A stretch of 9,171 nucleotides of DNA from Rhodoferax sp. (GTDB taxonomy: Bacteria > Pseudomonadota > Gammaproteobacteria > Burkholderiales > Burkholderiaceae_C): contig JAKFXU010000459.1 of assembly GCA_021731215.1 (NCBI GenBank), positions 1 to 9,171 on the forward strand. The letters are read 5' to 3'. Below are positions 1 through 5,652 of the stretch, piece by piece. Each line of letters begins with the position of its first letter. Within the stretch, counting starts at the first letter, position 1. The position numbers were made by a program, and so were the translations under genes. The notes beneath the pieces are model-generated. The model was not told the origin of the DNA, made no database searches, and worked only from the letters and a program-made list of their open reading frames with translations.

Positions 1-708
1 AGACAGCAGCAGGACAGCGGCGCGCCTTTTTGCCTGCCTTGCGACTATCTGCTCTCCACCATGCCGGTGCGCGACCTGATTGGCGGCATGACGCCCGCGC
101 CAGCGCAGGCGGTGGTGCGCGTGGCCAAGGGCTTGCGTTACCGTGACTTTCTCACGGTTGGCCTGCTGGTGAAGAAGATGAAGGCGCATGGCCAGTCCGG
201 TTCAGCCAACAACCTGCCGCCCGACAACTGGATCTACATCCAGGAAAAGGACGTGCGCCTGGGCCGCTTGCAGGTTTTCAACAACTGGAGCCCCTACCTG
301 GTCAAGGACCCGTCAACCATCTGGCTGGGGCTGGAGTATTTCTGCAACGAAGACGACGACTTGTGGAAAATGGCGGACGCCGAGCTGATCCGCTTTGGCG
401 GCTTTGAGCTCGCCAAGATCGGCCTGCTCGATGCGCCCGACGTGGTGGACGGGGTGGTGGTGCGCATGCCCAAGGCCTACCCGGCCTATTTCGGCACCTA
501 TGACGAATTCAAGCTCGTCAGGGATTACCTTGACACGATCGAGAATCTATTCCCGATCGGCCGCAATGGCATGCACCGCTACAACAACCAGGACCATTCC
601 ATGCTCACGGCCAAGCTGGCGGTTGAGAACATCGTCAACGGCATGACGTCAAAGCGCAATATCTGGGAGGTGAACATCGACGACGAGTATCAGGAGGAAA
701 AACACTGA
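1..708 (+). CDS. FAD-dependent oxidoreductase (amine oxidase / protoporphyrinogen-oxidase-like), C-terminal part
   Basis: The frame is open from base 1 with no stop, so the gene begins left of the window and the ATG at 61 is internal. The visible 235 residues start near D-Y-L-L-S-T-M-P-V-R-D-L, which matches the 'SSMP-x-R-x-L' strand of the amine oxidase / UDP-galactopyranose-mutase-like superfamily. They end with G-R-N-G-M-H-R-Y-N-N-Q-D-H-S-M-L-T-A (about residues 187-204 of the fragment), a typical C-terminal FAD-contacting segment of this fold. The N-terminal Rossmann dinucleotide motif would lie off-window. The substrate cannot be read from the fragment; members near sugar-modification genes are common, but that is family knowledge and not shown here. 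The stop TGA overlaps a CTG-started frame preceded by AGGAGG. Sure of family, unsure of substrate. Confidence 0.8.
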   Translation, partial: RQQQDSGAPFCLPCDYLLSTMPVRDLIGGMTPAPAQAVVRVAKGLRYRDFLTVGLLVKKMKAHGQSGSANNLPPDNWIYIQEKDVRLGRLQVFNNWSPYLVKDPSTIWLGLEYFCNEDDDLWKMADAELIRFGGFELAKIGLLDAPDVVDGVVVRMPKAYPAYFGTYDEFKLVRDYLDTIENLFPIGRNGMHRYNNQDHSMLTAKLAVENIVNGMTSKRNIWEVNIDDEYQEEKH

Positions 709-845
709 GCAAGCTTCTGCTCAAACAAATGAAGGGGGGCATCGGCCTGCGTATCGTGCAAGCCGTAGGGTGGGCACGCTGCGCTTTGCCCACCCTACAG
801 CTTCATTGCGTGCGCAGCGCGGCACTCCCCGGCGCCGTGGAGTAG
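705..845 (+). CDS. Possible 46-aa ORF with CTG start, truncated or degenerate downstream gene
   Basis: AGGAGG at 692-697 stands 7 bases before CTG 705-707, which overlaps the TGA stop of the oxidoreductase as CTGA, the geometry of a coupled ATGA junction with the A replaced by C. The predicted start reads (M)SKLLLKQMKGGIGLRIVQA, a plausible protein N-terminus with a basic/hydrophobic pattern. From codon 22 the frame runs into the REP-like palindrome at 765-798 and then reaches TAG at 843. The most economical reading is the start of a lost downstream operon gene whose body was replaced by the repeat. It may also be untranslated. The product is not recognised. Confidence 0.3.
   Translation: MSKLLLKQMKGGIGLRIVQAVGWARCALPTLQLHCVRSAALPGAVE
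765..798. repeat. REP-like palindrome, copy 1 (12-bp perfect stem)
   Basis: The arms gtagggtgggca (765-776) and tgcccaccctac (787-798) are perfectly complementary around a 10-base loop. The unit sits in the convergent gap between the oxidoreductase and purN, so as RNA it could end transcription from both sides, although no T-run follows. Its reverse complement is nearly identical to the element after yceH. Palindromes of the GTAGGGTGGGCA type are, as I recall, dispersed in many proteobacterial genomes. The repeat nature is supported here by two copies. Confidence 0.75.
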
Positions 846-855
846 GCGCCAATAG

Positions 856-1449
856 CTACCGTGCTTGCAGCAACCCGGCAATCGCCCGCGGGTAGATGAG
901 GTGCTCCTGCGTCAGCACGCGCGCCGCCAAAGTATCTGCGGTGTCAGCGGGCAGCACCGGCACCACGGCCTGCGCCAGGATCGGACCGTGGTCCAGCGCG
1001 GCGGTGACCTGGTGCACGGTGGCACCGGCCACCTTGCAGCCCGCGTCGAGCGCGCGCTGATGGGTTTGCAAGCCAGTAAAAGCCGGCAGCAACGAGGGAT
1101 GGATGTTGAGCAAACGCCCCGCGTAACGGTTGACAAAGCCCGGCGTCAGAATGCGCATGAAGCCGGCCAGCACCACCAGCGCGGGCTGCCCTGGCGCATC
1201 AAAACGCTCAATCAGCATGGACAGTGCCGCGTCAAAGGCCTCACGCGTGGCAAAGGCCTTGTGCTCCAGCAGCTCGGTCGCAATGCCTTGCTCGCGCGCG
1301 AAAACCAGGCCCTGTGCCTGCGCCTGGTTGCTGATGACGACCGCCACGCGTGCGCCCAACTTGTCATGCCAGGCCTCGCGCCGGGCAGTATTCACGATGG
1401 CGGCCATGTTGGAGCCGCCGCCAGAGATCAAAATAACAATGTTTTTCAT
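856..1449 (-). CDS. purN: Phosphoribosylglycinamide formyltransferase (GART, 10-formyl-THF dependent)
   Basis: This cytoplasmic enzyme transfers the formyl group of 10-formyltetrahydrofolate to GAR, the third step of de novo IMP synthesis. At 197 residues it has the usual length for bacterial PurN. The N-terminal strand and phosphate loop read ILISGGGSNM (residues 6-15). The folate/catalytic signature is L-L-N-I-H-P-S-L-L-P (113-122) with N115 and H117 matching the catalytic Asn and His of the family. The later G-A-T-V-H-Q-V-T-A-A-L-D-H-G-P-I segment supplies D153, equivalent to the essential Asp (D144 in E. coli). The ATG start is followed directly by the expected K-N-I-V-I-L-I-S-G strand. 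The upstream Shine-Dalgarno is poor (AGG only two bases from the ATG). No purM is adjacent, unlike the enterobacterial purMN operon. It is divergent from yceH with 15 bases between the start codons. Confidence 0.96.
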   Translation of the reverse strand: MKNIVILISGGGSNMAAIVNTARREAWHDKLGARVAVVISNQAQAQGLVFAREQGIATELLEHKAFATREAFDAALSMLIERFDAPGQPALVVLAGFMRILTPGFVNRYAGRLLNIHPSLLPAFTGLQTHQRALDAGCKVAGATVHQVTAALDHGPILAQAVVPVLPADTADTLAARVLTQEHLIYPRAIAGLLQAR

Positions 1450-1464
1450 ACCTGACTGAATTTT

Positions 1465-2175
1465 ATGACGCTGACCACCGCCCCTTCGAACCCCACGCCA
1501 CCGGCCGCCCCGATCCTCAGCCCCGTTGAAGCCCGCGTGCTCGGCACCCTGATGGAGAAAGCGCGTACCGTGCCGGACAGCTACCCGCTGTCGCTCAACT
1601 CCCTGCTGCTGGGCTGCAATCAGAAATCAAGCCGCGACCCCCTGATGGAGTTGGACGAGGCGCAAGTGGCGAGCGCGCTGGACCAGCTGAAATCCGCCGG
1701 CCTGGTGCGCGAGAGCAGCGGCGGGCGCACCACGCGCTACGAGCACAACTTCCAACGCGGTGTTGGCGTGTTCGAGCAAGCCGCCGTATTGCTGGGGCTG
1801 TTGATGTTGCGCGGCCCGCAAACCGCGGGCGAGCTGCGCCTGAACACCGAGCGCTGGTACAAGTTTGCCGACATCTCCTCGGTCGAAGGCTTTCTGGAAG
1901 AGTTGCAGGAGCGCTCGCCGGAAAAGGGCGGCCCGCTGGTGCTCAAGCTGGCGCGCGCGCCGGGCTCACGCGAGCAGCGCTGGGCGCACCTGCTGTGCGG
2001 CCCGGTGGATGCGACGCAGACCGGCGCCGCGCAGGCGTTTCGATCGGTTGAGGGCTCCATCGCTGGCAACGCCATGGCGCGCATCGAACGGCTGGAAGCG
2101 GAACTGGCCGAGCTGCGGGAAACCGTGCAAAAGCTGTGCAGGGAGCTGGGCATGTCGCCACCTGGACAGCCATAA
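1465..2175 (+). CDS. yceH: YceH family protein (UPF0502, DUF480), tandem winged-helix
   Basis: The 236-residue product carries the YceH signature: [15 protein letters not shown] near residues 18-32, then [17 protein letters not shown] (51-59) and [10 protein letters not shown] (116-125). The family is built of two winged-helix domains (here about 18-95 and 100-180). The C-terminus (about 203-228) is rich in E/L/R heptads and is a likely coiled coil. The N-terminal 15 residues are T/P-rich and probably disordered, making the protein somewhat longer than the E. coli form. The molecular role is unknown; the fold suggests nucleic-acid or protein binding. An in-frame TGA at 1453-1455 limits upstream extension, so ATG 1465 is the natural start despite a weak ribosome binding site. 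Confidence 0.93.
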   Translation: MTLTTAPSNPTPPAAPILSPVEARVLGTLMEKARTVPDSYPLSLNSLLLGCNQKSSRDPLMELDEAQVASALDQLKSAGLVRESSGGRTTRYEHNFQRGVGVFEQAAVLLGLLMLRGPQTAGELRLNTERWYKFADISSVEGFLEELQERSPEKGGPLVLKLARAPGSREQRWAHLLCGPVDATQTGAAQAFRSVEGSIAGNAMARIERLEAELAELRETVQKLCRELGMSPPGQP

Positions 2176-2201
2176 ACGAACGAGCGTGCTAAATTGCAGC
2201 C

Positions 2202-2231
2202 GTAGGGTGGGCAAAGCGCCAGCGTGCCCAC
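2202..2231. repeat. REP-like palindrome, copy 2 (inverted relative to copy 1)
   Basis: The sequence gtagggtgggcaaagcgc (2202-2219) followed by one extra C and agcgtgcccac (2221-2231) equals the reverse complement of the first copy except for that inserted base; the outer ccctac arm is lost. The core stem GTGGGCA/TGCCCAC is 7 bp (2207-2213 with 2225-2231). It lies in the 92-base gap after yceH and before the acyl-CoA dehydrogenase, where a folded transcript could separate the two units. Confidence 0.7.
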
Positions 2232-2267
2232 GTGCCGTAAAAACGCGAATCATTTGGAGACCCCGTT

Positions 2268-3455
2268 ATGGATTTGGCCTTTACCCCTGAAGAGCAGCAG
2301 TTTCGCGAAGACATTCGCGCCTGGGTGCGCGAAAACCTGCCGGCAGACATCTCACACAAGGTGCACAACGCGCTGCGCTTGAGCCGTGACGACATGCAGC
2401 GCTGGGCCAGGATTCTGGGCCAGAAGGGCTGGCTCGGCCACGCCTGGCCCAGGCAATTTGGCGGCCCGGGCTGGAACTCGGTGCAGAAGCATTTGTTTGA
2501 AGAAGAATGCGCCCTGGCCGGCGCGCCGCGCGTGCTGCCCTTCGGCCCGGTGATGGTGGCGCCGGTGATCATGGCGTTTGGCAATGCCGAGCAGCAGCAG
2601 CGCTTTTTGCCCGGCATCGCCAGTGGCGAGGTGTGGTGGAGCCAGGGTTACAGCGAACCGGGCGCTGGCTCCGACCTGGCCTCGGTCAAGTGCCGGGCCG
2701 AGCGCCAGGGCAACAAATACCTGGTCAACGGCCAGAAAACCTGGACCACGCTGGGCCAGTACGGCGAATGGATTTTTTGCCTGGTGCGCACCAGTACCGA
2801 GGGCAAGCCGCAGACCGGCATCAGCTTCCTGCTGATCGACATGAAGTCGCCCGGCGTGAGCGTGCGCCCGATCGTGCTGCTGGACGGCGAGGCCGAAGTC
2901 AACGAAGTCTTTTTTGACAACGTCGAAGTGCCGGCGGAAAACCTGATTGGCGAGGAAAACAAGGGCTGGACCTACGCCAAGCACCTGCTCAGCCATGAGC
3001 GCACCAACATTGCCGACGTCAACCGCGCCAAGCGCGAGCTGGAGCGCCTCAAGCGCATTGCCAAGCTGGAGGGTGTTTACACCGATACGCGCTTCCGCGA
3101 CGAGATCGCCAAACTGGAGGTGGACGTGGTGGCGCTGGAGATGATGGTGCTGCGCGTGCTGGCGGCCGAAAAATCAGGCAAGCAGTCGCTCGACATTGCG
3201 GGTCTCTTGAAGATTCGCGGCAGTGAAATCCAGCAGCGCTACAGCGAACTGATGATGCTGGCGGCCGGCCCGTACGCGCTGCCGCTGATTCACGAGGCGA
3301 TGGAAGCCGGCTGGCAGGGCGACCCCGCCTTTCCCGGTGGCGCGGCCTACTGCGCGCCGTTGGCCTCCACTTACTTCAACCTGCGCAAGACCACGATTTA
3401 CGGTGGCAGCAATGAAGTGCAACGCAATATCGTGGCGCAGACCGTTCTCGGCTGA
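2268..3455 (+). CDS. pimC: Acyl-CoA dehydrogenase, PimC-like large subunit
   Basis: This flavoprotein should perform alpha,beta-dehydrogenation of an acyl-CoA thioester, passing electrons to ETF. Its 395 residues follow the three-domain family plan. Q-G-Y-S-E-P-G-A-G-S-D-L (126-137) is the FAD/substrate loop, and V-N-G-Q-K-T-W-T-T (153-161) is the beta-domain FAD contact. L-L-S-H-E-R (240-245) puts E244 at the IVD/LCAD-type catalytic-base position, while the MCAD-type position in I-Y-G-G-S-N-E-V-Q is glycine. The usual R-x-x-F-G motif is absent and must come from a partner. Sequence style and pairing match PimC of Rhodopseudomonas pimeloyl-CoA dehydrogenase; the exact substrate (dicarboxylyl, branched or other acyl-CoA) is inferred, so the symbol is tentative. 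TGGAGA lies 7 bases before the ATG. The partner gene follows after 92 bases. Confidence 0.85.
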   Translation: MDLAFTPEEQQFREDIRAWVRENLPADISHKVHNALRLSRDDMQRWARILGQKGWLGHAWPRQFGGPGWNSVQKHLFEEECALAGAPRVLPFGPVMVAPVIMAFGNAEQQQRFLPGIASGEVWWSQGYSEPGAGSDLASVKCRAERQGNKYLVNGQKTWTTLGQYGEWIFCLVRTSTEGKPQTGISFLLIDMKSPGVSVRPIVLLDGEAEVNEVFFDNVEVPAENLIGEENKGWTYAKHLLSHERTNIADVNRAKRELERLKRIAKLEGVYTDTRFRDEIAKLEVDVVALEMMVLRVLAAEKSGKQSLDIAGLLKIRGSEIQQRYSELMMLAAGPYALPLIHEAMEAGWQGDPAFPGGAAYCAPLASTYFNLRKTTIYGGSNEVQRNIVAQTVLG

Positions 3456-3500
3456 TGCACGCGACGATCCGCGCCATACGCGACAGGACAGCTCCCCCGT

Positions 3501-3518
3501 GCCCCCTCCAGGAGGGGC
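3501..3518. other. Small palindrome in the pimC-pimD spacer
   Basis: CCCCTCC (3503-3509) and GGAGGGG (3511-3517) are complementary around a single A, so a real hairpin would be about 5 bp with a 5-base loop. It is the only structure in the 92-base spacer between the two dehydrogenase genes and has no T-run. It could attenuate, or stabilise the upstream part of, a shared transcript. No function can be shown. Confidence 0.35.
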
Positions 3519-3547
3519 TTCTATCCAGATGAAGGCAGGTGACAAAA

Positions 3548-4663
3548 ATGAATTTCGATTTCACAGACGATCAGCAACAACTGCGCGACGCGGTGCGCAA
3601 ATGGGTCGACAAGGGCTATAGCTTCGAGCGCCGCCGCGCGACGGTCAAGGCCGGTGGTTTTTCACGTGATGCCTTCAATGAGATGGCCGAGCTGGGCCTG
3701 TGCGGCCTGTACGTGCCCGACAGCCACGACGGCATGGGCATGGGCCCGGTCGAGGGCATGGTGGCGATGGAAGAACTAGGTCGCGGCCTGGTGCTGGAGC
3801 CGCTGGCGCAGAGTCTGATCGCCGGTGCCGTGCTGAACGGCTACGCGCCTTCATCCGTCAAGTCAGACTGGTTGCCCAGGGTAGCCAGCGGTGCCGCGCT
3901 GGTGGTGCTGGCCTATCAGGAGCGCGCCGCCCGCTACCGGCTCGATCGCTGCGCCGCCACGGCGAGCCAGACCAGCGCCGGCTGGTCGCTTGTTGCTGCT
4001 AAAAGTATCGTGCCGGCCGGCGCTCAAGCCGACGCCTTTATCGTACCGGCCATGGTCGATGGCCAAATCGCCCTGTTCCTGGTGGAACGCGCGGCCAGCG
4101 GCGTCAGCACCCATGGCTACGGCACGCAGGATGGCAGCCGGGCGGCGGAACTCAGCCTGCAAGAGGCGAGCGCCACCCTGGTCACGCTGGACGGCTTGAC
4201 GGCGCTGGAACATGCGGTGGACATCGGCATTGCCGCTACTTGCGCCGAGGCCGTGGGGGTGATGGACAAGGCCCTGGCGATTACTGCCGAGTACCTCAAC
4301 ACGCGCAAGCAGTTTGGCGTCGTCATCAGCAGTTTCCAGGCCCTGCGCCACCGCGCCGCCGACATGAAGATGCAGTTGGAGTTGGCCCGCTCCATGAGCT
4401 ACTACGCCGCGCTCAAACTCAACGCCCCGGCGCCGGAGCGGCGCGCGGCGCTGGCCCGAGCCAAATACCAGTTGGGTAATTCAATGCGCTTTGTCGGTCA
4501 GCAAGCGGTGCAGTTGCACGGCGGCATTGGCGTGACCGACGAGTACATCGTGAGTCATTACTTCAAAAAGCTGACCCAACTGGAGATGACGTTTGGCGAC
4601 AGCCTGCACCACCTGGGTGAAGTGTCAAGCCGGATGCAGGACACGGCGGGCGTTTTTGCCTGA
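3548..4663 (+). CDS. pimD: Acyl-CoA dehydrogenase, PimD-like small subunit
   Basis: The ATG at 3548 is chosen because AGGTGA (3537-3542) sits 5 bases before it; a GTG at 3539 falls inside that binding site. The 371 residues show the family N-terminus M-N-F-D-F-T-D-D-Q-Q-Q-L-R-D-A-V, a divergent middle domain, then Y-L-N-T-R-K-Q-F-G (249-257) and Q-L-H-G-G-I-G (322-328), both FAD-contacting in neighbouring subunits of acyl-CoA dehydrogenases. Neither canonical catalytic glutamate position is filled: the helix-G position is glycine in D-I-G-I-A-A, and the C-terminal position falls in L-T-Q-L-E-M-T-F-G-D, aligned by eye to Met. The protein therefore looks like a non-catalytic partner that completes the FAD sites of the large subunit, as in PimCD and the mycobacterial ChsE/FadE heteromers. 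Probably co-transcribed with the upstream gene. The substrate is uncertain. Confidence 0.83.
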   Translation: MNFDFTDDQQQLRDAVRKWVDKGYSFERRRATVKAGGFSRDAFNEMAELGLCGLYVPDSHDGMGMGPVEGMVAMEELGRGLVLEPLAQSLIAGAVLNGYAPSSVKSDWLPRVASGAALVVLAYQERAARYRLDRCAATASQTSAGWSLVAAKSIVPAGAQADAFIVPAMVDGQIALFLVERAASGVSTHGYGTQDGSRAAELSLQEASATLVTLDGLTALEHAVDIGIAATCAEAVGVMDKALAITAEYLNTRKQFGVVISSFQALRHRAADMKMQLELARSMSYYAALKLNAPAPERRAALARAKYQLGNSMRFVGQQAVQLHGGIGVTDEYIVSHYFKKLTQLEMTFGDSLHHLGEVSSRMQDTAGVFA

Positions 4664-4665
4664 GG
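4647..4665 (+). repeat. 19-bp direct repeat, copy 1 (3' end of pimD)
   Basis: The sequence cgggcgtttttgcctgagg covers the last codons and stop of pimD. It recurs exactly at 5549-5567, 902 bases downstream, bracketing the nucleotidyltransferase module. Exact identity over 19 bases is unlikely by chance at this distance. Confidence 0.8.
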
Positions 4666-4682
4666 CCAAAAACATTGTGACC

Positions 4683-4710
4683 TCATGGAGCCGATCATTC
4701 GGCTCTATGA
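4683..4710 (+). terminator. Strong hairpin after pimD, possible terminator
   Basis: TCATGGAGCCGA (4683-4694) pairs with TCGGCTCTATGA (4699-4710) through 12 bp with one G-T wobble and a TCAT loop. It begins 20 bases after the pimD stop, the expected place for transcript 3'-end formation. It lacks a T-run, so it would be Rho-assisted or act as an RNA-stabilising end. An outer CATTGT (4673-4678) and ACAATG (4721-4726) pair flanks it, so a DNA-binding site or insertion boundary is an alternative. Confidence 0.5.
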
Positions 4711-4741
4711 TTGCCCAATAACAATGAACCAATACTTGGCT

Positions 4742-4748
4742 TAATAAT
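4742..4748 (+). promoter_or_regulatory. Candidate -10-like element before the small-ORF/nucleotidyltransferase pair
   Basis: The leader 4711-4761 is A/T-rich in an otherwise GC-rich region and contains TAATAAT, close to a sigma-70 -10 box. No convincing -35 hexamer sits at 16-18 bases, and the distance to the start at 4762 is short. Offered as the likely promoter region, not a proven site. Confidence 0.25.
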
Positions 4749-4761
4749 CGGAAACAAGCCT

Positions 4762-5001
4762 ATGCGCGTTGTCGGAAACACTCACATTGCCCTGCCCAGC
4801 CTGATGCCCAGCGCGGCGGGCCTGCGGCAAGCGGCCATACACCAAGCCACCGGTATGGCCTTGATGCGGGTCGCATCAAGCGGTGTTCGCAAGGGTGTTT
4901 ACCGCTTTGCCAGCCATGAGGCTGCCAACCGTGCCAGCGAAGAAGCGATAGTCGTCGCGATTTCGCTGAACTTGACGCTATTGGGGAATGCACCGCCATG
5001 A
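4762..5001 (+). CDS. Uncharacterised 79-aa protein coupled to the nucleotidyltransferase
   Basis: The ATG at 4762 is preferred because GGAA (4750-4753) precedes it by 8 bases; a TTG at 4711 would add 17 residues reading through the A/T-rich leader and the edge of the hairpin. The product has no membrane segment. It contains an alanine-rich helical middle (about 19-40) and a positively charged turn leading to G-V-Y-R-F-A-S-H-E-A-A-N-R-A-S-E-E-A (45-62). I recall similar 'GVYRF-x-(S/T)-x-E-E-A' small proteins next to nucleotidyltransferases in other Proteobacteria, but I cannot verify this here. The stop overlaps the next start as ATGA, so the two proteins are probably made in a fixed ratio. 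By context it may be the partner of a toxin-antitoxin-like pair. Not assigned to a named family. Confidence 0.6.
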   Translation: MRVVGNTHIALPSLMPSAAGLRQAAIHQATGMALMRVASSGVRKGVYRFASHEAANRASEEAIVVAISLNLTLLGNAPP

Positions 5002-5486
5002 GCGATAGCCCACAGGACACCGCTCGTCCCGCCAGCGTTGCTGACCTTAAATTGCTGCTCGGCGCCCTGCAAGCGCATGGGGTGGACTACCTGCTCATTG
5101 GCGGCTATGCACTTTACGCGCTTGGCTACCAACGGGGTACGGTGGACATTGACATCGTGTTGCGTCCCACCCTGGAACAAGGACAGAAAGCCAAACAAGC
5201 CCTTCTGTTATTGCCCGATGGCGTAGCCAAGGATATTGATCCGGCATGGTTCCCTGAAGGTGACACCATTCGGGTCGCCGACGCTTTCGTGGTTGATCTG
5301 ATGTTCAATGCCTGCGGTGAAAGTTTTGAGTCTTTGCAGCCCTATGCCGTGACCGTTGACTTTGATGGTGTTCCTCTCAGAACCGTCAATTTGGAAGGCT
5401 TGCTGAAAACGAAACAGAGCTCACGCGAAAAAGACAGGATGGACCGCATCATTCTTGAGCGGGCGCTGATGGCAAGCAAGAAGTAG
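4998..5486 (+). CDS. Nucleotidyltransferase, AbiEii/DUF6036-like
   Basis: The 162-residue protein has the pol-beta-type nucleotidyltransferase core. G-G (35-36) in Y-L-L-I-G-G-Y-A-L is the nucleotide-binding turn, and T-V-D-I-D-I-V-L supplies metal ligands D50 and D52. D100 in A-F-V-V-D-L-M-F is the probable third carboxylate. The tail N-L-E-G-L-L-K-T-K-Q-S-S-R-E-K-D-R-M-D-R resembles the K-x-x-x-x-R-x-K-D-x-x-D helix of AbiEii/DUF6036 members. It would transfer NMP from an NTP to RNA or protein. AbiEii relatives are toxins of abortive-infection systems, while related MNT proteins act as antitoxins to HEPN toxins, so the role in this pair is open. All catalytic acids are present, so it could be active. 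Its composition is more A/T-rich than the dehydrogenase genes upstream, which suggests acquisition. Confidence 0.8.
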   Translation: MSDSPQDTARPASVADLKLLLGALQAHGVDYLLIGGYALYALGYQRGTVDIDIVLRPTLEQGQKAKQALLLLPDGVAKDIDPAWFPEGDTIRVADAFVVDLMFNACGESFESLQPYAVTVDFDGVPLRTVNLEGLLKTKQSSREKDRMDRIILERALMASKK

Positions 5487-5530
5487 CGAACTTCACCCAT
5501 GCCAATCGCAAATGAAACACTTGGACCTGG

Positions 5531-5567
5531 ATGCGCTTCGTGGGTCAACGGGCGTTTTTGCCTGAGG
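5531..5567 (+). pseudogene. Probable pimD 3'-end remnant with internal deletion
   Basis: Bases 5531-5547 match pimD 4484-4500 at 15 of 17 positions (the M-R-F-V-G-Q codons), and 5549-5567 match the pimD 3' end 4647-4665 exactly. The two matches are contiguous here but about 145 bases apart in pimD, and they are out of frame with each other. This reads as a duplicated, deleted scrap of the gene or a recombination scar beside the inserted nucleotidyltransferase module. The first half is short enough that chance similarity cannot be excluded. Confidence 0.5.
5549..5567 (+). repeat. 19-bp direct repeat, copy 2
   Basis: Exact copy of 4647-4665. The interval 4666-5548 between the copies contains the hairpin, the 79-aa gene and the nucleotidyltransferase gene, so the repeats mark the plausible limits of an inserted or excisable segment. 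Confidence 0.8.
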
Positions 5568-5577
5568 GCTTGTCTTG

Positions 5578-5652
5578 CTACAGCTTCTGCACACCATTGA
5601 GTTTTGCCAGCGCCTTGTCAAAGGTCGCCAGCGGCAAATGGCCTGCCTTGCG
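5578..5652 (-). pseudogene. Probable PIN-domain (VapC-like) toxin, C-terminal remnant
   Basis: On the minus strand, directly after the ligase stop and in the same frame, the sequence reads 24 residues to a TAG at 5578, including HLPLATFDKALAKL and ending G-V-Q-K-L. The pattern L-A-T-F-D-K-x-L followed by a short V-x-x-L tail is typical of the end of PIN ribonuclease domains, where the Asp belongs to the acidic cluster. No upstream PIN sequence remains, since the ligase tail occupies that place. It is a scrap with no function. The assignment is by motif only. Confidence 0.4.

Noticed and set aside
865..1455. Long open frames antisense to purN
   Set aside because: They lie opposite a fully supported purN and encode R/Q/G/H-rich low-information sequence, as expected opposite GC-rich genes.
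2352..2996. Minus-strand 214-codon frame opposite the large dehydrogenase subunit
   Set aside because: Its composition is that of a complementary shadow; the plus strand has clear family motifs throughout.
3539..3547. GTG start for the small dehydrogenase subunit
   Set aside because: The GTG is part of the AGGTGA Shine-Dalgarno that serves ATG 3548, and the family N-terminus begins M-N-F-D-F.
4711..4761. TTG start extending the 79-aa protein by 17 residues
   Set aside because: There is no ribosome binding site before it; the region before it is the hairpin stem. ATG 4762 has GGAA at a suitable distance.
5618..5652. Taking the unshifted ligase frame to its stop at 5618 as a genuine C-terminus
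   Set aside because: After G-E-G-L-M-L-H-R this frame is P/R/A-rich nonsense, whereas the neighbouring frame carries the recognisable ligase tail ending at 5653.
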